Positions 12,064 through 22,240 of a stretch of DNA of 64,000 nt are shown in pieces. Position 1 is the first letter of the stretch. Every line of letters starts with the position of its first letter. Position numbers and translations under genes: made by a program. Source of the stretch: Wolfiporia cocos (Eukaryota > Basidiomycota > Agaricomycetes > Polyporales > Phaeolaceae); contig JACCLO010000006.1 in NCBI GenBank assembly GCA_029448655.1, forward strand, positions 372,001 to 436,000, given 5' to 3'. The notes beneath the pieces were generated by a model. The model did not search any database. It saw only the letters and a program-made list of their open reading frames with translations, and had not been told where the DNA came from.

Positions 12064-13239
12064 ATGCGCAGCATGCAGCGTCACTCTGCAACACTCGTCT
12101 CCGCACAGAGTGCGTTCAAGCGGGCCTCGACGCTGATGAACCTGAACATTGGCCAGGGACATGGCGAGCAGGGCTTGGGCGAGCCGCCAGAGACGTCGGG
12201 ACGAACTTGGCACCACTCATACGTGACGCCGCCCTCGCCCATCACGTTCGCATCTCCTTTGCCTCCCACACCCGGCCCATCGCGCTCGCCGCTGGCACAC
12301 ACTGCGCTTACGCCCAGTGTCGCGGACGATGTCGTGCGACGGTGCACTGACTTGCCGCTCACGCAGGGGCAGTTAGCCTTGCACCTTCTCTCCACTCCAC
12401 AGTCCAGCGAGGCGCGTCGCGGCGAGCACGCTACCGCGACCACGAAGTCAGGCAGCTTGTCCGGCTCGCCCTCTCTCATCCCTTTCGTGTTGAATCCGAG
12501 CGCACACGCTTCTTCCTCTGCTTCTGCATCTGACCTCGGTTCTACCTCTGTCTTTGTCTCTGCCTCCAGAGCGCTCTCCTCGCGTCCCGCAGCCACACCG
12601 CCCACGGGAACCTGGGCGTCCGACTCCACCAACGCCGCCTCACGCGCAGCCGAATGGGCCTCGCCCGCGACGCCGCGCTCAAACCCCGCCGCAACGCCAC
12701 TGCGCAACGCGCGGGCGCGCAGTGGCGTCGCGGCGGCCGAACGCGTGGGCGCGGGCCATCCCCCGCCAACCCTCGCCTCGCTGTTCTCGTTTGTGAGCCC
12801 CGTCTCCGTCGGGGGCACCGACGACGGGGTCCGCGAGTCGCCGCGCGGCGTGTGGGCGCTTGGGTCGGCGTGGGACGACCCGCCGGAGCGCCCAGCCGCG
12901 GGCAGGGGCCACAGTGCAGCCTTGCGCGCTGGGGCCGCGCTTGACTGGCCGTCGCTCGGCGTGCCTGTGTATGACGCGCAGCCGCCTTCGTCTGGCCGGG
13001 AGCCGTGCTCCCCGGTGGGGGAGCCGTCCGGGAGCCCGAGCGGGTCCTGTTCGGGCGCGAAAGGCACGCCAGACAGCCAGAGAGTGTGCATACATCCAGG
13101 CGGTGGTGCGAGTGCGTGTGAGCGGGCGGTTGGGGAGGGAGACGCGCGTGCGCGGCGTGCGGCGGAGATGGCGGAGATGCTGACGACGCACCCTGCCGTG
13201 CTGGCTGCGGTCAACCAGATCGTGGCGGCGTGCGGATAG
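12064..13239 (+). CDS. Hypothetical low-complexity Ser/Ala/Pro-rich protein
   Basis: A 391-codon frame in a GC-rich stretch. Most of it is disordered (Ser, Ala, Pro, Arg), ending in a short amphipathic helix, RRAAEMAEMLTTHPAVLAAV. I recognise no domain. The 3' 200 bp, up to the stop codon, is repeated in inverted orientation at 29142-29340, which shows that the stop end was part of the duplicated block. An antisense frame of similar length (13301-12081) is also open, as is common at this GC content, so coding status and start are uncertain. The protein may be a regulatory or structural disordered protein; no function is inferred. Confidence 0.4.
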   Translation: MRSMQRHSATLVSAQSAFKRASTLMNLNIGQGHGEQGLGEPPETSGRTWHHSYVTPPSPITFASPLPPTPGPSRSPLAHTALTPSVADDVVRRCTDLPLTQGQLALHLLSTPQSSEARRGEHATATTKSGSLSGSPSLIPFVLNPSAHASSSASASDLGSTSVFVSASRALSSRPAATPPTGTWASDSTNAASRAAEWASPATPRSNPAATPLRNARARSGVAAAERVGAGHPPPTLASLFSFVSPVSVGGTDDGVRESPRGVWALGSAWDDPPERPAAGRGHSAALRAGAALDWPSLGVPVYDAQPPSSGREPCSPVGEPSGSPSGSCSGAKGTPDSQRVCIHPGGGASACERAVGEGDARARRAAEMAEMLTTHPAVLAAVNQIVAACG

Positions 13240-13697
13240 CTGTACATTAATCTCGGTGATTGAAATCTACGCGTGATGGGCGGCCTCGGAGTAGCGCACA
13301 CTGAACTTGACGTACACAGCTGCAGTGCTTGTGCTCATGTGAGCCACGTTGAGGAAGAGGATGAGGTGCAGGTGCCAGAGTAGCTGCCAGCAGGCAAGGC
13401 CCTCACTAGCGCATCAATACACCGTCGGCTTGAGCCAACAGAGGATTATGCTTTTCCAATGAAGTGGCATTACGGTTTTTTGCACAAATGGGTCTAGTTC
13501 TGATTGATCCGTAGGGTCCTTATCTTGGTGCAACGGAGATCGCGCGGAAAGGATTTATTGTTCTCTGGTGAGAAGATTGTTCACATTTTCATTATCGCTG
13601 ATTACATAAATGTACAATTTGAACGTCATACAGAACCCCGCCATGGCGATACATGAATACATAGTTAACAAGTGAACAAGAAAACAATTTAACGACC
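13240..13697. other. No gene seen
   Basis: About 460 bp between the low-complexity ORF and the CRN paralog. It is AT-richer than its left neighbour, with only short ORFs. It probably holds the 3' flank of the CRN paralog. Confidence 0.5.
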
Positions 13698-15270
13698 TTA
13701 GAACTTCCGCTGTATCTTTGACAACATGTGCAAGTCATGCTCCTCCATTATGATGCCACCACACACAACTTCGCCGTGCCAACCCAACCCCTTGTTGAGT
13801 TGTAAAGGGTATCGTGCCTCTCTGTCCTCTCCACACCAGTCAAAATCAATCAGCATCGCGCCGTCCTTCCCGTCCTCACGCTTTACCACCATGATGTTGG
13901 GCCCGCGCAGGTCGCCGAAGACCAGATTGTTATCATGCAGGAGTTTCACAGCTCGTTCAATGTCAGCCAGGACGTCTGGGGAGAGGCTCTTGCTGTTTGC
14001 CTGGAAGACTGTGTCACCAGTCACAAACTCCATAACGACGACGTACGTGCCGCCTCCCAGCGACGCGAAGTAGTGGAGTGCAGGAGCGAGGCCTTCTCTC
14101 GCGAGCAACCGGTGTCCGCGTTCTCCATATCGGTGGACGAACTTTACTACTACCTTTTCCTTTTTGCCACCCTCGGTCTCGGCCACGAATAACGCGCGCC
14201 TCGAGCTTTCTTCCTTGGGTCTGACCCGGCCCAGATACTCCATCCGAACATCCTGTCCCTCAGCATTCGTGTAGGATGTGAAGGAGAGGAGAAGATGCCT
14301 TGCCGATTGCGGAAGAGGCTTTTCGAGGCCCTCGTAGAAGCTGTGTAGTTGCTGCGTGCAGACCTTTAGTGCATCGAGGACCCGCGCCACACGAAGGAAA
14401 TGCTGTGGAGGAAGGGCGGCGTCTTTCAGGCAGAGTGGGTGCATGAGATCTTGAACAAGCATCTCGTCAACGATAACCACTCCAGACACTTGCAATGAGG
14501 GGCCTGCGATGGCGAGGGTAAAACTTGGACAACAGCAGTATTCAAGGAGATCTTCCGCCTGGTGTCACAGACCGCAGTCAGTAAACATAAACTGAAGCTG
14601 AACACAATGATGAAGAACGAACTTCGACAAGATAATATCTGGCATATCCGAAGGCAGCCTGCATACATGGCTCAGCACTGACTGAATCCGGCTCACTCTT
14701 GTACTCTAAGAACAGCGGACCCGCATTCACATGGATCTTCTGACAGTGAACACGAATCATGCCATCGTTACTTGAGCTGTCAGACAGCCGCATCGATACT
14801 ATGTCATGTGCCAAGAACTTAGCGAGCAGGTCGTTGATCTTTTTCTGTCGCGTGCCCTCATCTGGGTGGAACTTGGACGACTCCTCCAGAAGCTTGCGAG
14901 CTGTATCCAGAGCATCCGAGTCTGGGATGCTGTCAGTGTTCGCTACGAGCTCCAAGAACATGGCGAAGACAGAGTAGTAGATCGAAACGGGAGGGCCAAC
15001 GGCACCATAACGTGCTGATGTAGGGAACAAGGCGCTCCCTGTGCTTGAGCACGACCTCCTTGCCTGCGCTGTCGCAGTATGTGACGAAATGGGGACCAAT
15101 GATAGAGGGCACGCGCAGTGAGCGAACACCTGCACTGGCAGTGGAAGCACGAGCAGAACAGCCAGCGGCCGAAGGCGCTGGGTGAGATATGGCTTTAACA
15201 AACTGTGAGTAGTACGTGAGAGAATTCCATAGAAGAATATAGGAGCGGTATTACTGTTATAAGTGAACAA
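13698..15270 (-). pseudogene. CRN-type paralog lacking the header (nuclease-like plus kinase-like)
   Basis: A tandem, 5'-truncated duplicate of the neighbouring gene. Two exons can be joined in frame, about 15000-14623 and 14558-13698, with an intron GTTCGT...ACCAG. Exon 1 carries the nuclease-like core (SSNDGMIRVHC...LFLEYKSE). Exon 2 carries the kinase-like domain: KVVVKFVHRYG (Lys), VVVMEFVTGDT (hinge), LVFGDLRGPNIMVV (catalytic loop with HRD replaced) and AMLIDFDWCGED (DFD in place of DFG). The CRN header and first domains are missing, and the sequence upstream of VGPPVSIYY is unrelated. The kinase half is uninterrupted here, unlike in the longer copy, so it could be expressed only if it has acquired a new start. 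Confidence 0.6.
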
Positions 15271-15284
15271 GACACAACCAACAT

Positions 15285-17341
15285 CTAACGACCTGAGAAC
15301 TTCCGCCGTATCTTGGACAACATGTACGCGTCATGCTCCTCCGCTACGATCCCGCCACACACGGCTTCGCTGTGCCAATCTATCTCCCTATTGAGTCGTA
15401 TAGGGTATCGTGCCTCTCCGTCCTCTCCACACCAGTCAAAATCAATCAGCATCGCGCCATGTTTCCCGTCCTCGCGCTTTACCACCATGATGTTGGGTTC
15501 GCGCAGGTCGCCGAAGACCAGATTGTTATAATGCAGGAGTTTCACAGCTCGTTCAATGTCAGCCAGGACATCCGGAGAGAGACTCTCGCTCTTTGCCTCG
15601 AAGATTGTGTCGCCAGTCACAAAGTCCATGACGATGACGTATATGCCGCCTCCCAGCGGCGCGAAATAGTGGAGTGCAGGAGCAAGGCCTTCCTTTGCAA
15701 GCAACTCGTGTCCGCGTTTGCCATATTGATGGACGAACTTCACTACTACCTTGACTTTTTGGTTAGTCTCGGCTTCGAATAACGCGCGCCTCGAGTTCTC
15801 TTCCTTGGGTCTGACTCGGCCCACATACTTTAACCGAACATCTTGCCCTTCGGCATCCTTGTAGGATTTGAAAGAGGGGAGAAGATATCCTATCGATCCT
15901 GGGTCGGGCTTCTCGAGGTTTTCGTAGAAGCTGCATAATGCAGACCTTGAGAGCATTGAGGACTCGCGCAATATATAGGAAGTGCTGAGGGGGGAGAGGC
16001 GAATCCTTGAGTAACAGTGGAAGTGTGAGCTCTTGAACGAGCATGTCGTCAACCAAAACCACCGCAGATACTTGCAAAGTGGGACCTGTGATGGCAAGGG
16101 TAAAACTTGGGCAACAGCAGTAATCCAAAAGCTCCTCGCTCTGTTACACATACTGGAGTGAGTGAACATGAACCAACGCAGAAGAACAGAGGTTGAATAC
16201 GGACATGCTCGAGATAGTACCTAGCGTACCCAAAGGCAGCCTGCATACACGGCTCAGTGCTGACTCTATCCGCTTCAGCCTTGTACTCCAAGAACACCGG
16301 AGCGGCCTCTTGATCGATCTTGGGGCATCTCACCGAAACCAGACCATCGTTACTCGACCGGTCCGGTAATGTCATTGGTGCGATATTGGTGCCCAAGAAA
16401 TCAGAGAGTTGACGATTAATCTCATGCTGCCGCACGCCCTCACTTGGATAAAACATGGACGACGCCTCCACAAGCTGTTGAGTCTTAACCAGCACGTCCG
16501 GGTCAAGGCGATTGTCGGGACACGCTAGAAGGTCCGGGAAATTGGCAAATACGGGATGATAGATTGAAACGAGGGGACCAACGACGCCAAAAGGACGACC
16601 AGCCTTCAACCAAGGTTGAGTTTCTTGCGCCAACTTCTGGACATAGCTTGTTTTCCCTGCTTCGGAGGGAGCAGGTAGCCTCTTCAAGCCTGCGAGGAGC
16701 CTTTTGCGCCCATCCAATATGGCTTGAAGGCGATTCTCGACTCCTGGTCAGGCGACAGTCAGTTTCAATCCAAAAACTGCAATGCTATCATAACGAGGCA
16801 AAACGAGAGGCTCACCCACACTCTCAAGCTTCCGCCGCTTCCGCCCCTCCGAACCTTCGTCGTCTGCAGGCCGTTTTTGTACTAGAACGTCGTCATGATT
16901 GCGACAAGATGTGATAAATAAAACTCACGTTCGGGCAATTCGACAATGACGTGCACCAACTCCCTGCCAGTGTTAAGCTGCAATGCAGAGCTGACAGCTT
17001 CAACAGAATTCAACTCAGTTGCAATAGCATCAAGGCGGTAATTGGCTGCCTCCTTCTTGTTGCTCCAGACAGTCCATGGCTTGTTTCCCCGTGCATCAAT
17101 ACGACTGGATAGTTCCTCCTTGGGCTAAGCAGGTGTAAGGATTGTCAAGATGCGGCATGTGGTGGCCACATACCTTCCACAGGTTCAGCTTTAGTGTCTC
17201 CATCCTTGAGAAATCCAGATCGTGGCCGATGGCCTTTCGCAAATCGTCTATATCAGCATCCACAGGAACGTTGACTTTGCTTGGGTTCGCTGTGCCATCG
17301 TTTCGAAGATACCAAACTGTGACTGTTGAAGTTGGGGACAT
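15285..17341 (-). CDS. Crinkler (CRN)-type protein: header, PD-(D/E)xK-like domain, protein kinase-like domain; 8-bp frameshift
   Basis: Five exons join in phase: 17341-17174, 17124-16929, 16881-16816, 16743-16205 and 16140-15285. Exon 1 (56 codons) is a ubiquitin-like CRN header (VNVPVDADIDDLRKAIG...LKLNLWK). Exon 3 has a basic cluster, GRKRRKLE, which would suit nuclear targeting. Exon 4 has a nuclease-like signature (NDGLVSVRC...VFLEYKAE, D...ExK). Exon 5 has a kinase-like fold: KVVVKFVHQYG, VFGDLREPNIMV and LIDFDWCGED. Relative to its tandem paralog an 8-bp deletion near 15950 (after ALKVC) shifts the frame, so this copy is probably broken unless spliced around. CRN proteins are secreted or intracellular effectors, or conflict proteins, in oomycetes and fungi. 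A tandem Helitron array lies 58 bp upstream of the ATG. Confidence 0.72.
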
Positions 17342-17399
17342 GACTGGGAATCGGATCAGTTGGTCGTGGTGGTTGGAAGTTGAACGTGAGCGGCACGTA

Positions 17400-18543
17400 T
17401 CTAAAAGTAATGGGAGCTCGCGCCGTAGGCGCTCGCGTGTCGCTAGCGTGCAGCTAGCGTGCAGCTAGCGTGTCGCTCGCGTGTCGCTCACGTTTTGCGC
17501 ACGTTCAGCGCACGTTTTGCGCACATGGACGCCACGTTTGCCGCGTGGCGTCCATGCACGTCGTTGATCCTGCTCCCATTAGATAGGGCGCCTGCCATCC
17601 GCGGAGTTGGCCGGTGGATTCCCACGCCCGGCGCCTGCAAGGCGCGTGCGCTGTTCCTGCCCCGCACCACGGGGATTTGTGCCCCATGCCACGGGGATTT
17701 GTGCCCCATGCCACGGGGATTTGTGCCCCATGCCACGGGGATTTGTGCCCCACACCACGGGGATTCGTGCCCCACACCATGGGGATTTGTGGCCCTTGCC
17801 ACGGGGGTTTGTGGCCCATGCCACAGGGATTTGTGCCCCGTGCCATGGGGATTTGTGCCCCACATCATGGGGATTTTTGTAATGTAAATACCCCACACCA
17901 CGGGGATTTGTGCCCCATGCCACAGGGATTTGTACCCCACACCATGGGGATTTGCACCCCATGCCACGGGGAATTGTGCTCTGTGCCACAGGGATTTGTG
18001 CCCTGTGCCACGGGGATTTTTGTAATGTAAATACCCCACACCACGGGGATTTGTACTGCATGCCACAGGGATTTGTACTGCACACCATGGGGATTTGTGC
18101 CCCATGCCACAGGGATTTTTGTAATGTAAATATCCTGCACCACGGGGATTTGTACCCTGCACCATGGGGGTTTGTGTCCCATGCTATGGGGATTTGTGCC
18201 CTGCCACAGGGATTTTTGTAACATAAATGGCCTGTGCTGTAGATGCCTGCCAAAAGATTGCAAAAAATGAAGAACATTTTGACACCACATTGCACAGTAT
18301 TACAAGCGAAGCGACGATGAGACCGAGGATCAGCGAGGTGTCAGAAGTGGCTGAGCAGGCAGAGACAAGAGACAAAAGAGGGAAGTTGGGGAAGCCATGG
18401 GTAATGCACAGGAAATTCATGGGGGATCCACAGGTAACTTAAAAAAAAACCAATTATCTGAAATAGGCACACATATATTGGAATAATATATTGAAGTGGA
18501 AAAAGCGGTGTGACCGTGGCGAAGCCACGGGTAATTAACCTAG
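17400..18543 (+). mobile_element. Helitron-like unit H1 (1144 bp, long type)
   Basis: Starts TCTAAAAGTAATGGG after host A17399. Contains the 22-bp minisatellite (about 17660-18215) and the conserved 3' backbone (TATTACAAGCGAAGCGACGA...). Ends with hairpin CCGTGGCGAAGCCACGG then GTAATTAACCTAG. Confidence 0.88.
17660..18215. repeat. 22-bp minisatellite block (in H1; similar blocks in H2, H4, H6 and H7)
   Basis: The unit begins CCACGGGGATTTGTGCCC and repeats every 22 bp (for example GGGG at 17671, 17693 and 17715). Variants swap ATG/ACA before CCAC and G/A in CACGG/CACAG. Because 22 is not a multiple of 3 and the unit lacks stops, all frames stay open and give a spurious 22-residue protein repeat (ICAPCHGDLCPMPRGF...). 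Equivalent blocks lie at about 18810-19430, 20230-20815, 21660-22065 and 22430-22930. Confidence 0.95.
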
Positions 18544-19750
18544 TCTAAAAGTAATGGGAGCTCGCGCCGTAGGCGCTCGCGTGCAGCTAGCGTGCAGCTA
18601 GCGTGCAGCTAGCGTGTCGCTCGCGTGTCGCTCGCGTTTTGCGCACGTTCAGCGCACGTTTTGCGCACATGGACGCCATGTTTGCCGCGTGGCATCCATG
18701 CGCGTCGTCAAATCCTGCTCCCATTAGATAGGGCGCCTGCTGCCATCCGCGGAGTTGGCCGGTGGATTCCCACGCCCGGCGCCTGCAACGCGCGCGCGCT
18801 GTTTCTGCTCGGCACCACGGGGATTCGTGCCCCATGCCACGGGGATTCGTGCCCCATGCCACGGGGATTTGTGCTCCACACCACGGGGATTCGTGCCCCA
18901 CACCATGGGGATTCGTGGCCCATTCCATGGGGGTTTGTGGCCCATGCCACAGGGATTTGTGTCCTGTGGCATGGGGATTTTGTAATGTAAATACCCCACA
19001 CCACGGGGATTTGTACCCCATGCCACAGGTATTTGCACCCCAATGCCATGGGGATTTGTGCCCCGTGCCACAGGGATTTGTACTCTGTGCCATGGAGATT
19101 TGCACCCTGTGCCACGGGGATTTGTGTCCTGTGGCATGGGGATTTTGTAATGTAAATACCCCACACCACGGGAATTTGTACCCCGTGCCACAGGGATTCG
19201 TGCCCTACACCACAGGGATTTTTGGCCCATGCCATGGGGGTTTGTGCCCCATGCCACAGGGATTTGTGCCCTGTGCCACAGGGATTTGTGTCCTGTGCCA
19301 CGGGGATTTGTGTCCTGTGCCACGGGGATTTTGTAATGTAAATACCCCACACCACAGGGATTTGTGCCCCACACCACAGGGATCTGTGCCCTGTGCCATG
19401 GGGATTTATGCCTCATGCCACGGGGATTTTTGTAACATAAATGGCCTGTGCTGTAGATGCCTGCCAAAAGATTGCAAAAAATGAAGAACATTTGACACCA
19501 CATTACACAGTATTACAAGGGAAGCAACGATGAGACCGAGGATCAGTGAGGTGTCAGAAGTGGCTGAGCAGGCAGAGACAAAAGAGGCAAATTGGGGAAC
19601 CCATGGGTAATGCACAGGAAATTCATGGGGGATCCACAGGTAACTTAAAAAAACCCCTGATTATCTGAAATAGGGACACATGGATTGGAATAATATATTG
19701 AAGTGGAAAAAGCGGTGTGACCGTGGCGAAGCCACGGGTAATTAACCTAG
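18544..19750 (+). mobile_element. Helitron-like unit H2 (1207 bp, long type)
   Basis: Same ends as H1. The minisatellite spans about 18810-19430 and is interrupted by spacers containing TTTTGTAATGTAAATACC. Followed at once by H3. Confidence 0.88.
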
Positions 19751-20034
19751 TCTAAGAGTAATGGGAGCTCGCGTGGGAGCCGTCGCGTGTCGCTAGCGTG
19801 TCGCCCACGAGAATCGCACATGGCGAGCACGTTTGCCGCGTGGCGGCGCCTGTAGGGCGCCCGTCGAGTGCGCGCCGGCGCCTGCAAGGCGCGCGTGCCG
19901 GTTGCAAAGGTATTACAAGCGAAGCGACGACGAGGCCGAGCGTCAGCGAGGTGGAGGAGTGGCTGAGCGGGCAGAGATATATAATAACTCCTAGAAATAC
20001 AAAATTGTGGCGAAGCCACAAGTAATTAAGCTAG
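19751..20034 (+). mobile_element. Helitron-like unit H3 (284 bp, short type)
   Basis: Starts TCTAAGAGTAATGGG. Lacks the minisatellite: the backbone runs directly through GCCGGTTGCAAAGG into TATTACAAGCGAAGCGACGA. Ends with TGTGGCGAAGCCACA, then AGTAATTAAGCTAG. Near-identical to H5. Confidence 0.88.
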
Positions 20035-21146
20035 TCTATAAGTAATCTATAAGTAATGGGGGCTCGCGTGGGAGGCGTCGCGTGTCGCTCGCGTTTTGCG
20101 CACCTGGCATCCACGTTCGCCGCGTGGCGTCCATGCGCGTCGTCAATCCTGCTCCCATTAGATAGGGTGCCTGGCGCCGGTGAATTCCCACGCCCAGCGC
20201 CTGCAAGGCGCGCGCGCTGTTCCTGCCCCGCACCACGGGGATTCATGCCCCATGCCACGGGGATTCGTGCCCCACACCACGGGGATTCGTGCCCCACACC
20301 ACGGGGATTTGTGGCTCTTGCCACGGGGGTTTGTGGCCCTTGCCACGGGGATTTGTGCCCCGTGCCACAGGGATTTGTGCCCCGTGCCACAGGGATTTGT
20401 GCCCCACATCATGGGGATTTTTGTAATGTAAATACCCCACACCACGGGGATTTGTGCCCCGTGCCACAGGGATTTGTACCCCACACCATGGGGATTTGCG
20501 CCCCATGCCACGGGGATTTGTGCTCTGTGCCACAGGGATTTGTGCACCATGCCACAGGGATTTGTGCCCTGTGCCACGGGGATTTGTACCACATGCCACA
20601 GGGATTTGTACTGCACACCATGGGGATTTGTGCCCCATGCCACAGGGATTTTTGTAATGTAAATACCCTGCACCACGGGGATTTGCACCCTGCACCATAG
20701 GGATTTGTGCCCCATGCCACAGGGATTTGTGCTCTGTATCATGGAGATTTGTGCCCCGTGCCACAGGGATCTGTGCTTTGTGCCACGGGGATTTATGCCT
20801 CATGCCACGGGGATCTTTGTAACATAAATGGCCTGTGCTGTAGATGCCTGCCAAAAGATTGCAAAAAAATGAAGAACATTTTGACACCACATTACACATT
20901 ATTACAAGCAAAGCGATGATGAGACCGAGGATCAGCGAGGTGTCAGAAGTGGCTGAGCAGGCAGAGACAAGAGACAAAAGAGGGAAGTTGGGGAAGCCAT
21001 GGGTAATGCACATGAAATTCATAGGGGATCCACAGGTAACTTAAAAAAACCCCTGATTATCTGAAATAGGCGCACATGGATTGGGATAATATATTGAAGT
21101 GGTAAAAGTGGTGTGACCGTGGCGAAGCCACGGGTAATTAACCTAG
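20035..21146 (+). mobile_element. Helitron-like unit H4 (1112 bp, long type)
   Basis: The 5' end shows a duplicated terminus, TCTATAAGTAA twice in succession, as if it had started twice. The minisatellite spans about 20230-20815. Ends like H1. Confidence 0.86.
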
Positions 21147-21430
21147 TCTAAAAGTAATGGGAGCTCGCGTGGGAGCCGTCGCGTGTCGCTAGCGTGTCGC
21201 GCACGAGAATCGCACATGGCGAGCACGTTTGCCGCGTGGCGGCGCCTGTAGGGCGCCCATCGAGTGCGCGCCTGCGCCTGCAAGGCGCGCGTGCCGGTTG
21301 CAAAGGTATTACAAGCGAAGCGACGACGAGGCCGAGCGTCAGCGAGGTGGAGGAGTGGCTGAGCGGGCAGAGATATATAATAACTCCTAGAAATACAAAA
21401 TTGTGGCGAAGCCACAGGTAATTAAGCTAG
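21147..21430 (+). mobile_element. Helitron-like unit H5 (284 bp, short type)
   Basis: Same length as H3 and nearly the same sequence, so H2-H3 and H4-H5 form a repeated long-plus-short dimer. Confidence 0.88.
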
Positions 21431-22240
21431 TCCATAATATAATGGGAGCTCGCGCCGTAGGCGCTCACGTGTCGCTAGCGTGCAGCTAGCGTGTCGCTCG
21501 CGTGTCGCTCGCGTTTTGCGCACATGGCGAGCACGTTTGCCGCGTGGCGTCCATGCGCGTCGTTGATCCTCCTCCCATTAGATAGGGTGCCTGCCATCCG
21601 CGGAGTTGGCCGGTGGATTCCCACGCCCGGCGCCTGCAAGGCGCGCGCGCTGTTCCTGCCCCGCACCACGGGGATTCGTGCCCCATGCCACGGGGATTCG
21701 TGCCCCATGCCACGGGGATTCGTGCCCCATGCCACGGGGATTCGTGCCCCACACCACGGGGATTCGTGGTCCATTCCATGGGGGTTTGTGGCCCATGCCA
21801 CAGGGATTTGTGTCCTGTGGCATGGGGATTTTGTAATGTAAATACCCCACACCACGGGGATTTGTACCCCGTGCCACGGGGATTCGTGCCCTACACCACG
21901 GGGATTTTTGGCCCATGCCATGGGGGTTTGTGCCCCATGCCACGGGGATTCGTGCCCCATGCCACAGGGATTTGCGTCCTGTGGCATGGGGATTTTGTAA
22001 TATAAATACTCCACACCACAGGGGTTTGTACCCTGTGCCACAGGTATTTGCACCCCAATGCCACAGGGGTGAATTCCCACACCCAGAGCCTGCAAGGCAT
22101 GCGTGCCAGTTACAGATTCTACAAGCAAAGCGACAACGATACCGAGCATCAGCGAGGTGGAGGAGTGGCTGAGCAGGCAGAGACTAGAATATATTCTTAA
22201 GACATAACGTTTGTGGCGAAGCCACAGGTAATTAAGCTAG
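21431..22240 (+). mobile_element. Helitron-like unit H6 (810 bp, hybrid)
   Basis: The start (TCCATAATATAATGGG) and minisatellite are of the long type, but the end is of the short type (TGTGGCGAAGCCACA, then GGTAATTAAGCTAG). It therefore looks like a recombinant or a mis-terminated copy. Confidence 0.85.

Noticed and set aside
12081..13301. 406-codon antisense ORF over the low-complexity gene
   Set aside because: High GC leaves both strands open; the plus frame ends at the duplicated stop and has a plausible C-terminal helix, so the antisense was not annotated.
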